Shown here one piece after another: positions 49,001 to 60,895 of a DNA stretch of 64,000 nt (its first letter is position 1; every line of letters begins with the position of its first letter). This DNA comes from Hymenolepis diminuta. Lineage: Eukaryota; Platyhelminthes; Cestoda; Cyclophyllidea; Hymenolepididae. The stretch spans positions 62,001 through 126,000 of the forward strand of contig CAADRB010000014.1 in assembly GCA_900708905.1 (NCBI GenBank), read 5' to 3'. Both the position numbers and the translations under genes were made by a program. The notes below the pieces were generated by a model that did no database searches, was not told the origin of the DNA, and worked only from the letters and a program-made list of their open reading frames with translations.

Positions 49001-50289
49001 TTCCTTGTCATGCTAAAATTTGACAAATGTTACGGCATTTCATAATAAAATCTGATTTCCGATTAAGATTAGACGTTGAATTTTCCGTTTCCTGAATTTT
49101 ACAAATCTTGACTAATTTTTCTCCTCGTAAATACATCTTGCTTGATCACAGGATCGAAAAGGTAATGAAAACGATGACGTCCTAACCTTCCTTAATATTT
49201 ATACAAAATGTAACATCCTCAGATTCTGTTCATAGGCTAAATTTACCCCAGATGGCTTTTCACAAATTTAGCTGCGAAATATGTTCAATAGTCAGTTAAG
49301 GCTAGCATGATATCTCTGATACATATGACATTGTTTTAGAATTGCGATACCTTTATCCCTACACTTTAACCTTATTTTCAAATTCATACAATTTAAGAAT
49401 TTAAGATCACTTTCTACCTTCTTTATCATATGGTATGCATCTTCATTTTCTTCAAGTTATTTTATTTAAAACATTACCTTGTTTTCCCTTACATTAACAA
49501 TAATATCCACATTATGTATTATTAGAAGAACCGAAAAATCTGAGACATTACGTCAACTTGCTTGGTATGACAGAGGTACCAAATAATTCGTCTGTAATAG
49601 TGCTACTTTTTAAATAATAATCATATGTTTACTTAATACATAGTATTTATTACTATGGTTTGAGAAGGGATACATAGATTTGAAATTTTTAATTTAATGA
49701 ACGGAAATGAAAATTCGCTCTATGAAATTTCTCCCGTTCATTCCTCAACTCCAAAAAACAACAATAGCATTTTTATGTTACCCAAATATTTCCTTTAGAG
49801 CTTCTCCTCTTCAGAAATCTCTAAGAAAGTTTGATATCACTTTTAATGCATTAGAAATTCGGGATAACATCTCGATAGATTTCTGTTCAGAAATTGTGCA
49901 TTTGAAGAGGTTGAAATTTGTTGCAGTTGTTCTACGGTGATCTCTTATAATATTATTTCCTAAATGATTTACGTTTTAATCATTGGGACAGATCCAAATA
50001 CTCAGGAAGAGATAAGTAATTAAATTTTAATTGAGATATTTTCACTTTTTGGTAGGGAGGGCACATTTGGGCAGTATGGGTTAGAGCCAAGAAATCGGCA
50101 GAACCCTAATTCATACAGGCTCCGGATTCATCAGGTCAACTGCTTTGTACCTTGAAGTTCAATCAAGCCTGTCTCATTTTTTTCTTAATCTTCTCATTCG
50201 AATAAAAAATCCCAATGACGGAAAGCACTTTCCCTTCATTTTAAGGCTAGAATGGTTAAATAAGCTTATTATAGAACGTTCCATTTTGT
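43069..50289. other. Protein-gene desert, left part
   Basis: AT-rich DNA with only short open frames lacking recognised homology or consistent splice partners. The first several hundred bases could be the downstream part of the transcript suggested at 42.6-43.1 kb. One SINE-like copy at 45.6 kb is listed separately. Confidence 0.6.
45592..45735 (-). repeat. SINE-like repeat family A copy
   Basis: Plus-strand order GAGAAACTAGCATTCTATC, CCTTTGGTTGACC, GCCGATGAGCACCGATCTC, TTGACCTCTGACTTGACAG matches the copies at 19.96, 33.46 and 54.5 kb. The tRNA-like head is read on the minus strand and is degenerate here. Confidence 0.55.
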
Positions 50290-50550
50290 AGCAGCGTTAT
50301 TTTAAGCTTCGCATTTAGTGCGCTGTACCATTATAGTACGCGCAACGCATGCATTTGTACGCACGCATGAATGATCACGTGACACCTGCTCACACACGAC
50401 GCACCGGTAAGCGCGAGTTCCACGTTCGACTTTGTCACGTGCCACAGTCCAATTGCCCGCGTGCCTCTCGCATTTGGCACAGAGGTGGGATCGTGAAGTG
50501 CGCATACCACGGGTACGTGCGGCAGTGCTACCGGCCGCATCAAGTTAGTT
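50290..50550. promoter_or_regulatory. CpG-rich island with E-boxes in the gene desert
   Basis: A sharp rise in CpG density in otherwise AT-rich DNA (many GCGC, ACGC and CGTG words). Two CACGTG E-boxes occur at about 50377 and 50437, one within TCACGTGA. No coding signature is convincing in any frame. It may be a promoter or enhancer; nothing shows which transcript it serves. Confidence 0.4.
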
Positions 50551-52259
50551 CTCTTTTCGATTGTATATTATGTGGCAATTTTAAATCACCCCGCTTACCC
50601 GATTACTACTTCCAGCTGCATCCTTTATTTGGTCTAGCAGGTTTGACTCCTAAAATATACCTGTTGGCTGCTGGCTAAGGCAAAGTTATCCGGATAGTTA
50701 AATCAGGGTTTGTTTTGAAAATGCAGGATCTTCTTGCCTCCTTTTACGCTTACTGAGTTAAAGTGCAGCTGGCTACTGATGAATTCATCGCTAGAAGGGA
50801 GAGTAACCTAGTATGAATTTGACGATAAGAAGAAGAGGAAATAAGTGTTTCCTTTCGTAGTAACCGCCCACGGGTTCAGTGCGGCTGCTGTTGCTGCACA
50901 AGTAGACAATTCGTGTAATGGTATTATTGAAAGTATAGGGTGCTCATTTGCTACAACGGAAAAGAATAGTTCTAGGAGAAATTCAGTTTTAAAAAGTTAC
51001 CTACTCATCGCGCGTCAGTGCTTCAATCGCTAGTATTGTATTTGACATAATGCATACAATGTCCTAAAGAAATTTTTTGTATTAATTAATCAGTATACAG
51101 TTCGCTTGAAAGGTAGCGTCATAAACAGGTCTCTAGGCGTTTACATTTTCAAGAGTATACCAAATTTTAGGAACACCAAAAAATTCATAAACGACCTGTT
51201 CGCGTGAAAAGATTGTGATAGATCATTAAGGCAGCACATAGTCGGACTACCGGGAAATGTTCCAAAGCCCAAGACCACAGATTCGATAACAGTGTCCCGA
51301 AATTGCAGGTTAGTGTTTATTAAGAAATTCGAATTTAAAAGGGCTCATGTGTCCTTATTATGCTTACTTAAAAAAAAATATTAATATTTGATCTTCAAAA
51401 TTGGGAATCCCTTCTCGAACAACCTCCATTTAAATACAACTACTTATTCCAATATTTTTAGTTTCGGAGGGAGGCGACTATGAAACAAATTAAATTTAAA
51501 GTGTAATACTTTCAACATTCGACTGCTAAACTTCATTCTTAAGAACAATTCCACTTTTTATTAACCGAAAGTGGACTGCTTAACCTAACAAACTGAATGA
51601 AGATTCCAATCAATTATTCTATGAAAGGCAAATTTACATGGCAGTGAAAAGAGAATCAGCATTCAGAAAAAAAGTAATATGCAGAGAATTCAAACGACTT
51701 CTCCAAATACATTTGAAAGAACTCGAGCTAAAATAGACCAAGTTTATCGTGAACGAAATTCTCTGACTTAATTGTCCAAAACGGTAGTTTTATTAATTTG
51801 CATAATTAATGCCAGCTTTAAATGAGATTTTTTTCAGAAAATTTATAAGAATCAACTCTTAAATACATATCATTATTATAGCCCGCTGTAATACAGAAAG
51901 TTTGACCGTGGGAAAGCACCTGACATCGAGTAAGTAATGTTCAATAAGGAAAAAAGGGGATCGACGCAAGCGTCAAAATTACATAAGCCGGTACACTGGA
52001 AATCATGATTTTTAAAAACCTGTTTTACTTTAAATCCCCATTCTGAAATATGACGGTTAAATATCAAACTCTAGCATACTTTCTATTCTGGGAAGCATTT
52101 AGATTCCGTATTCAAAAGATAGAAATCATTCAATTGGAAGTCTGCTACACAATCATTTCCAATGTCCAGGTGTTTAACCTCTTGCACTTTAGTTTGGTCT
52201 TGTTAATTCAAGAATTTTACCTGAGTTGTGTATTTTGCGCAGATGATAAAATTCCTACA

Positions 52260-52520
52260 ACTCTACATTCTTAACTCACACAACCGTCGTCTCACACCAC
52301 AAAGCTGTCACCACCGCGCACATTCATTTTAAGTGCTAAAAGTGCATTTTGTCTGATGCACCCTTATACCAGTCTCCTTATCTGTCGCAATGTAATCAAA
52401 CCGCAACGCGCACACGCCAAAGGAGGGTCTTACGAGGCCCCTTTATTAATGGGGTGGGGCTGGTGTCTCTGACTGCGTCACTCCATTCCTTTCTATCCTA
52501 ATCTAACCGGTTGGATGGGG
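52260..52520. promoter_or_regulatory. CpG-rich regulatory-looking patch
   Basis: GC-enriched stretch with clustered motif-like words: AACCGCA (Runx-like), TTATCT (GATA), TGCGTCA (bZIP-like) and GGGGTGGGGC. It lies about 1 kb downstream of the miR-9 hairpin in the direction of miR-9 transcription. Regulatory role inferred from composition only. Confidence 0.35.
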
Positions 52521-53484
52521 CCCTTGATGGTTATAAATCAAACTGATATGGGCATTAAATTAGTGAAACCATTACCTTTTTTGTTGGTATATAAATTAAT
52601 GAGAAAGTTCCTGTTATTACCATCACCATTGTCATGGTATGATCTGAATGTGAGATAATCATTTAAAGGTTCAATTAAATCACCTTAACTGAGAATTCTG
52701 AGGTATGCAAATTGTTCAGCTGACAATAACTTTCCACATACGAAGGCCGTATACTTATGAACATGTTATTTTGAATAAAATTTGATCTAAACCGACATTG
52801 AATTGAGGATTAGATCGCATATCACCCCAACTAATTGGATATCATATTGGAGCTGATGCACATTTACAGGGTAATCTGAGGAATAACATAAAGCTAATCT
52901 AATTCATATGGCAAAATACTAGTAATCCTAACCAGATAATTGTCTGCCTGCTCTAAAGTAACACCGCCCCGGTTTTCATTTCTAATTTTCTCCGTACATG
53001 ATACAGCAATGTACATAATTTCCCGAACGTCGTTAAAAGATAACTATATGCACACATCAATCCGCAGTGTGACAACTATTTTTATACCTCTAAACAAAAA
53101 ATAACCGGAATAATGAAAAAATGTGACCTAATTCATCTTTGAGTCGCTTTTAGTTTTTCCATCGTGAATAGATTTTTCTTCGCAAACTCTTACTTTAACA
53201 AATAATGACAATCCCAATTTAATTCAGCGAAATATGATTGCTAACGTCTATTACGTCATACTGTCTGATGAGTAACGTTTTATGAATAGCATTACAGCAA
53301 CAGCAATTAAGGCCCATTATCTCCAGAATGATATTTGAATATCTAATGTAAGCAGCTCTATCAAACCCAAATTGATAAAAGAAAAAATACGTAGAATTTT
53401 GTATCTAATTTGTGTTTGTACCAGATCAATTTGTAATTTTATTTATAAATTAATCAATAAAAAACAAGCGCGAAGTCCTGTTTA

Positions 53485-53576
53485 AATGCGTTTGTTTGGG
53501 AATCTAGCGTTGTGAAAATAAAAAGCTGTTGAAACAACTCAAACTTCACACAGCTAGATAACCAAAGAATAGCATA
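53485..53576 (-). ncRNA. mir-9: miR-9 precursor hairpin
   Basis: miR-9 is a conserved bilaterian microRNA, largely neural. The minus strand at 53568-53546 reads TCTTTGGTTATCTAGCTGTG followed by TGA, matching the family mature sequence including the seed CTTTGGT. The opposite arm (53514-53493; CACAACGCTAGATTCCCAAA then CA) folds back on it. Positions 3-25 of the 5' arm pair by hand except two 2-nt internal mismatches, leaving a terminal loop of about 30 nt. Arm spacing and hairpin length (about 92 nt) suit a pre-miRNA. It stands alone in a large intergenic region, so it probably has its own primary transcript. The CpG-rich patch at 53640-53900 lies just upstream. Expression is not shown by sequence. 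Confidence 0.9.
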
Positions 53577-53639
53577 TAAACTTTCATATGACTATGCAAG
53601 AAGTTATAGGTTATGAAAAAGATCGTCAGAACCTACAGT

Positions 53640-53900
53640 GTGAAGGGGACCGATCACAAAGGTACATGCTGACACGCACAAAGACGTGTGACGAGAACAA
53701 CCGTCACAGAGCTTACCGGTTTTTAACTGCGACAAGAGTGTATCACACCAGAATAACAACACAACGCATTAGTAGTCTTCTCTTTCGCCAATGGCTCAGT
53801 TCAAGGGCGGTGGTGCGCACGTGGCGTCTAGGCTTGCGTGTGCGCGTAATTAGCCAATAGGCGGCGTGCTAGGCTATGTGACCTTACGTCTGATTTGCCT
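53640..53900 (-). promoter_or_regulatory. CpG-rich CCAAT/E-box patch, candidate pri-miR-9 promoter
   Basis: About 70-320 bp upstream of the miR-9 hairpin on its own strand. Seen: GCCAATGG near 53788, AGCCAATAGGCGG near 53852, GCGCACGTGGCG (E-box) near 53815, TAATTA near 53848 and dense CG dinucleotides. Position and composition fit a core promoter; no TSS evidence. Confidence 0.45.
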
Positions 53901-54469
53901 CCCACGCTTTCATGACTTAGAGAGTTCAGGAGACTCTTCTCTCTCCCCCTACCAATCATCTCCAAACCTAATTTACAGAATATCTTCCCGGATTGGTCAA
54001 TTCCACAACCGAAAGTCGAAAATCCCTGGAATTTAACTGCTTCTAACAAACACGAAGATTTTTACATATATCAGAGTAGATTTTACGGAAAGTATCTTCC
54101 AATTATTTTAAAGGTGTTCCCAAAAAGTAAGTGTGGTATGGAGGTTCAGATCAGTAATAACCATGAATTTAAATTTTGAACCATGTTATTTGTCTGTACA
54201 TACTTTTTAGACATAAATTTATGAGCATATTAAAAAGAGAAGCAAAGTTGGATGCGGTTTTGTTTGTGTGGCAAGTAGTTAAAATTACGAAGAATACGCC
54301 ATGCATTCGACACGTATTAACCTTAAAATGCGAAGGTCCAAGATTTCGGTTATTTAAATTTGTTTGATAGCAGGCTTATAGAATTATCCTACCTAATTGG
54401 GTAAAAGGCGATTAGCGGGTACAAACTGTTTGAAGCCCATTAGGGTACATGCTAATGACATTTTATTAG

Positions 54470-54625
54470 GATAAGAGGAAGTTATCTGATTAGAAACCCA
54501 TTATGCTATCTCTCCTGTTGATCAAATCTAGCCGAGGCTGTTGGCCACCGAGAATACTGAATACGCGCCGATGAGCATCGATCTCGCGACATCTTACTTG
54601 ACAGATATACACATTGACCAAGTTG
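54470..54625 (-). repeat. SINE-like repeat family A copy
   Basis: Plus-strand order CCCATTATGCTATCTCTCC, TGTTGATCAAATCTAGCC, GCCGATGAGCATCGATCTCG, ACTTGACAGATATACAC, then TTGACC matches the copies at 33.46 and 45.59 kb segment by segment. Confidence 0.55.
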
Positions 54626-56169
54626 AAGATTATATCGACTCTTACAGTGACACATTCGCTAGTTAGGGTGTTAGGTCCCAAAGAGTTTATAAATGGTTGT
54701 ACTTTTGGAGAAAATTTTATAATTTATTGGTATCGTAAGAAATTATATGAATTATCACTAAAATGCATAAAGAAATAGCTTATTGGCGTATATTCACTGC
54801 CAAAAAACGTATTATTCAATAATTGAGGGAAGATTTGCGAATGTTACACTTTTTAACGGCAGGTTGTTTCTGCAAGTTTTAGACGACTTTGTAATTCCTG
54901 CATGATTTATCGTAAAATCTAATTTAATTTAGAGGTGGACTTGGTTCGTGCGTTCTCGGACTGACCGGAAAAACAGACTACACAATAAATTTATCCAACT
55001 GAAAAATATACAAATAATATTTTAATAGGAATAACTTTTATTTTCCTCAAACTTTTGAATAGAATATTTTACTTTCGTTGAGTTCGTGTAATATTGATTT
55101 AATCGCATATGTGGCCATTGATTTCCTATAAATTTCAATGTTGCGATATTCGAGTTGCAACCTTTACTATTCTGAAATTCCTGTATGGAATATTTTGCAC
55201 TTAAAGTTATACAAATGCTAATTGCAGGTGTCTAAAGCGTGTAATCAATATCTCATTAATTCTTATCCACCTTCACATACATGTTGTTTTTAGGCTTCCA
55301 ACCCTGACAAAGACACACAGAGTTTTGCATATAATGACGGGAATGATTCATTGTATTACCTTCTGGACGGTAAGTCCTGTGCCGAATAAGCCAAATACGC
55401 TAAGGCACAAACACGATTATCACTCTCAATTCATGGCTGCTTATAAAGATCATCTAATTTTCACTATTCTGACGCTTGTGAATATCGCTATGGTTGGCGG
55501 TCACGATAAACAGAGATGTCCAGTATTCACAGAACCGGCTAGGAATCCAGATGTACACACGCAGAGAGAGAGCTAATAATCATGCAAATCAATGGTACTG
55601 CAGAAACTAACTAGCCAGCCTTTTTCCAGAAGCTAGAACGATGTCAAATGAAGATGCCGGGACTGGGGAGAGAAATATAAACATGTGACAGAATCACATA
55701 TATGCGCTCCTTTGTTGCCACCATAGTGTCAGTAAGGTCGTCTGGATGACTTCTTTTTCTCCTTCATGTACGTAGGTTACTCATTCTCCTGCTTGGTTGT
55801 TTTTTTTTCTGCAGCAGTTCTAGACTTATGTACATGTGAAAAGGATTGAGTGAATCAGTCGCACATTGCGAATGAAGTAGTGTTTTAGCGTATTTGAGTG
55901 CGGTGTGCGCGCATCCCGATGCGCAAATGTCCAGAAATTGGTGCAAAGCATGCCAAGTTCGACTTTTTCTTTCTGCTACACGTGGTATGAGTGTGGATGT
56001 CCTTCCATAGGCTACATCGTACGTAAACACACTATATGTATTTTTGGTCTTCCTAAAGGCATGTGAATAAAATATTTAATATCCAGTTGAGTTCTTCCCT
56101 GATACAGGTTCGGAATGATCTCTTCAAATTAGGTTATATAGTAGTAATCAACGTCTAGATAATTTGAGA

Positions 56170-56300
56170 CCACGAGAGTTATGCTCTTTGGTGTGGATGA
56201 CCAACTGCTATGGTTAATTCTGATCGGCAAGAGAGGTGATACAATGCGAGTTTCTCATAGGAGTTGCTTCAAATTAACATCCACCTATCCCTAATGGAGT
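56170..56300 (+). repeat. SINE-like repeat family A body, opposite orientation
   Basis: TGGATGACCAACTGCTATGG, GGCAAGAGAGGTGATACAAT and GCGAGTTTCTCAT are the reverse complement of the family body (GAGAAACT.GCATT..ATCA..CCTCT). The tRNA-like head was not recognised in this copy. Confidence 0.45.
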
Positions 56301-56756
56301 TGGAAAGTTTAAGGAACCAAAACAAGGAAAAGTAATAATTTCAAATGCCCAGATTGTGGATGCTTTGTCTTAGGAAGGTAAGGATGCAATTCCTAATACT
56401 ATTTTATTTTAAGAACTGTAAATATGCAGGTTAGTAAAAATGTCAGCAAATATTTTTCAATCTGAATTGAGTAGTAAATAAATCAAAATTCATAACCTAC
56501 TAAAATTGTAAATCTAAAGCAATGCATCTGCTTGTTCGAATATCATAATATATACCACCCATATAAATATATGACAGCTTATCTTCAAAAGCTCCTTAAT
56601 TTGTTCTAACTGAAATCGTAATTAAGATAAACTAATTGCTCAGTACCTACGATGATGCTATAGCCACAAATCCTCGGTGTTTTAACCTTTTCGCTTCCTC
56701 TAATATTAACAAATATAATATAATAAATAATAATTCCCAAGCCCGATTGGGAAAAC

Positions 56757-56835
56757 GCTTTCCAAAGTTCATCTTGGATAGAGAGTAGCATCGAATCCGT
56801 GACCTCTGACATGGTAGACGTGTACGTTGACCAAT
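56757..56835 (-). repeat. SINE-like repeat family A fragment (head side)
   Basis: GCATCGAATCCGTGACCTCT then GACATGGTAGACGTGTACGT and TGACC correspond to the head-proximal part of the copies at 45.7 and 54.6 kb. Confidence 0.45.
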
Positions 56836-57489
56836 ATTAATAAAAATAAAAATTTATTTATGAATATAACTTTTTTATACAAAGTTCTCTTAGGAATATT
56901 TTTAAAAATACCCTAATGTTCGCGGTGATAAAGATTTAAACATCTAAAATTATGAATTTCAAAATTCCGTAGAATTCCTTATTTTAGATAGCCTTTAGTC
57001 TTTGAAAGGATTTGAGGAGTCGAGCAGCTAGTATTACTGAACGATTATATATTAATATTGGTATGAAACCTTGTCTACGAAATAATTACCATAGTCAGAC
57101 TTTCAAGACAGCGGAATAATACTTGACTTAAACATGCGTCATTAAGAGGTTTATTTCATATCAACTTGAATGGCTGACTTCGGTTTCGGACGGCTCATAA
57201 TTGGCGACTTAGACCATCTAGCTTTAAATGGTTGGAGTGATTATTCATTATTTGTCAGAAATAGTACATTTAAAACATGTAAATATATCCATTAGTAAAT
57301 ACGATGTTTGTCCGCCCGTCTGTCAACACTTTGTTGAACTTTGAACCCATCTGTAACAAAAACTATACTTTGAAAGGATATGTGTGGAAATTGATAAGGC
57401 TAAGAACTAACAAAGATTCTGTGCAGTTAGAAATAGTTGTTGTTGGTTTAAACTTTAGATAAAACCTATCAATGTAATCCCTGCTAAAT

Positions 57490-57600
57490 TTAACTTTTTG
57501 GAATGACCAACTGCAATGGTTAACAATTGTCAATTGAGAGATAACAATACTCAGTGCTGAGAGAGATAACTCGGTGCTTCTCAGTGCCTCTCTTCTATCC
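57490..57600 (+). repeat. SINE-like repeat family A fragment
   Basis: GGAATGACCAACTGCAATGG followed by TTGTCAATTGAGAGATAAC resembles the 56.17 kb copy in the same orientation, then continues with a local GAGAGATAACTCGGTGC duplication. Confidence 0.4.
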
Positions 57601-59639
57601 AAGATAAGTATTATAATAATTATTTTTGCCCATGGCAATACGAAAAAATGTATACTTTTAATCGTTAGAAAGCATCCGAATAAGGGCAGCAGGAAAGGTG
57701 TCTAATAATAAAAGAGGAGAGGGGTGGGGTCAAATGGAAGTAGGTATTGAAGACATGGTACAAATGCCTTACTTTGTTTGGGTTATGGTAGCATTGAGTT
57801 GTCCATGTTATCAAAAGAAGTGTGGTTTGCCTGGTGGTGTCTTAATATGGACTCCCAGATCGTGTTCACAATATTCAGAGCTTATTGATCGGTTATTTTA
57901 AGTCCGTGGTGGGTTATGCCACCTCAACTGCTATAGACTATCTCTTTCAAGGGAATCGGAAATTGAAAACATGTCACCTCGATTCAAATAGAATTTAAAC
58001 ATGTATCCCTGCGATCTGAACTGATGGTGCTTAATTAATTTACCGTATATATTTATAGAATTATCTAACTCAGTTTTTCCAAAACAGGCATTAATTTTGT
58101 GAAAGCATAAACTGGTTAGAACAAAATTTCACTCATTGGTTTGCAAGAGGGTTGAAAACATTACTCAAGGTCACCGGTAGACACGGTTGCCATTCTGTGG
58201 CTTATTTTTAGGTCAAATGGAATAGCGTAATCAACAGATGTTGTTGGCACAACTACTTCCTCTAAACACGGATTCCATTATTATTATTATCATCACAATC
58301 GATAGTTTATTTAAACAGGTGTCGTCTTGATGATATGACGATTGTAATCATTTACACACGTCCCCAAATTCTTCTAATTTTACTTTAGAAGGATCTAAAA
58401 TTATCAAGCCAAATGTCTCTAATCCTAATCCCTGTAAATAATTACTTTGGAAGCCTGCATGCGGATGGAGACTTAAAATGGGTGTCAGCAAACGATTAAA
58501 TAAGATTTTTATCTGTCCATAACCTAGAGTTTGGACAAAGTTTGGTGTCTGCATGCCGTTCTATCCAACGTCAATTTCATGTCAAACCACACGGTCGACA
58601 CGTCCGAATTTATTGCCTAAATAACGGGAAAGTTTTCTCCATCTTTGTGGCTAGTCAGGATCACAATATTTGGCCCTACACAGACAGAACAAACCAATAA
58701 TGAAAAGAATGCGTCATAAATTCAGCACATTTAAGTTGATTCACAGTTGTGATCTATTTTTTAGCTTTATTTATTTAAATAAAGACGTGGTTTATTTGAA
58801 AATTTTACTCTGTAAATAAATGACTTTGTTGTATGAATCATTTATACTTTTTCGAGGTTGAAAGTGAAGAATACGTAATAATGTGAAGATAACACTTGCC
58901 AAATTGTTTTAACAGACTAGAGAGAGAGACCACATCGGAGAAATTTTGCAATGAACTTTCAGATCTCGTGCAGACTAGTTATGTTGAGGTCAAAAGGACA
59001 TTCAAACAACATGAAACAAGTCACGCATGAAGAGTGAGCTAAAAACTTGTCATGTGGATTCTAAAGTGCTAAATTAATATTTGACTGTCATTCAAATTAA
59101 AGCGATTTAAATACGAAAGTATTTGTTAGGTTTGATGAGAATCAGATGGATTTTGAAAAAAAGGTTAATTTACATTTTACTAAGAAATTCGTAGTTCAAA
59201 GTGAGGAATTTGGAACTCTATCTTGTACATTACTCTCCTTTAAATGAGGATATGATTTTCCAATTTCTTATAATTTTCGAATTCTCTGTCGAAGTTTCTT
59301 CAATAGTTTTCTTCAGAATTCAGAAATCTTCAATTTGGAAACCTATTGAAGATATTTTACCATCAGTCTTGACAAATGAAGACCGAGGATGTCATTCTGG
59401 TCGTTTTTAAAAAAATTGAATTTGCCGTATTAATGATAATTTAGTTGATATTATAAATATATCAATATTTATTAATATTGACAAGGATAATGTACAATAC
59501 AATAATCAGACAGGCGGATGCACAACTGCAGCAGGGGGAGAAATAGTTTATGGAAGGGGTAGATGGATTCGGTCCACGGGAATCTGGAAAATTAATTCTT
59601 CTCTTCTTAGCCGTAAGAGCAGATATTGTTGATTTCGAT

Positions 59640-60015
59640 TAATCTTTTGAAGAGGCTTGGACTAGATAAGATATCAACACCTGAGGTGTGTCGTTTCAAC
59701 CGTACTTGTCATTTAGAAGACTTAAAACGACCAGAAATTTAGCACTGAAATTACTTGCTTTTCATTTCGCTTGAGGAACAGTGATCCCGTCGATAGGCAA
59801 GAGTATTGTTTTCCTTTCGGCAAACATTCGCGTACAGTTGGCAGTTTCGCATTTTACTATTCTCGCTCGATTTCAAATAAGATGGGATATGCGGTATTAG
59901 AGATTGGAATTGACGTTGTTGACTGTTTTAGCCATGGCGGCCCGGTCAAACAAAAGACTTCCTTGGTATGTTGACTAATATGTCTCAGCCATGGCTTCGT
60001 GTGAGTTTTCTTTTT
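59640..60015 (+). repeat. Dispersed repeat family B, longest copy
   Basis: Contains all family segments in order: TGTCGTTTCAACC, TTGAGGAACAGTGATCCCGT, TTTCCTTTCGGCAAACATTC, CAGTTGGCAGTTTCGCATT, GCCATGGCGGCCCGGTCAAA, AAGACTTCCTTGGTATG and GCCATGGCTTCGTGTGAG. A 67-codon open frame here is short and not recognised. Partial copies occur at 17.2, 18.6, 25.6 and 32.6 kb, all plus strand. Confidence 0.6.
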
Positions 60016-60799
60016 AATTTTGTTTATAAAACATAAATCCAGTCATTTTTCTAATAGATGAGAGAATTAGTTTAATTTTTGCAGTATTTTTATGCAGCCA
60101 ACATTGCATTTCAATATATGCATAAAAAGTTAGGCAAAATTGATCATGAGCAAACATTTGATTCTCTTAAAAGGCAAATTGTGGCTGATTAGATTAGATT
60201 TTAATTGATGACGCTATCGTGTGTAAGAAGCTTGACATTTTGGTGTGGGAGCTCTGTAAAATTATGTTTATCTTTATATGTCCCATCGCAATTGTTTTTT
60301 CTTTCATTTTACTTTCTACATGGTTCGTCCTTAGCTGGTGTTTCTTAAAGTACACCGATTGTTCAAGTATTAGGAAGGCACTTGAAAGCGTGTCTATATA
60401 ATCATCGTATCTAATAAATCAACCAATAGTTTAAAACGGGTCTAATAACAACTTATCTGAGAGCAGATTATAAGTATGCACTTGAGTGCCTGGCATTTAA
60501 ATTGGAACGTTTATTCTTTGTTGAACAACTTAGAAAAGTAAAAAATTGCGAACTTTATATTCGCCCAATTATACTTGGTATTTATATTTTATAAGTAGCA
60601 AAGCTGAATTTAACTTTTTACTTGAGGTATCTAAACTTAAAATCTAGATGGAATAGCTTTTATTTATGTGCTAAACGGTAATTATTTGATTAAAGAGTAA
60701 ATCTAATGACTATTTGAAAGTCACGCTCAAAGATTCTGATATCTTAGCAAGTTATCGTTTACTCAAAAAATTTCTGCTGCTTCTCTTGCAGACAGAAAT

Positions 60800-60895
60800 A
60801 ATCAATGCGGTTTGCTGCCTAATTTTACAGATATGCTCTAATGGGCATCGATCTTGAAGACTGTTTTGGCAGATAAAGACATTAACCTAAGTGAG
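60800..60895 (-). repeat. SINE-like repeat family A fragment
   Basis: ATGGGCATCGATCTTGAAGA, TTTTGGCAGATAAAGACATT and AACCTAA resemble the head-proximal region of the 54.5 kb copy, strongly diverged. Confidence 0.35.

Noticed and set aside
50349..50678. 109-codon open frame through the CpG-rich island
   Set aside because: Both strands are open there because the GC-rich stretch has few stops. Composition (His/Arg/Cys-rich on both strands) and absence of a domain argue against coding.
58171..58193. miR-36-like word TCACCGGTAGACA
   Set aside because: It lacks one G of the family seed CACCGGG, and no pairing opposite arm was seen nearby.
58348..58554. 68-codon open frame on the minus strand with protein-like composition
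   Set aside because: No recognised homology and no adjacent exon with matching phase; left unannotated.
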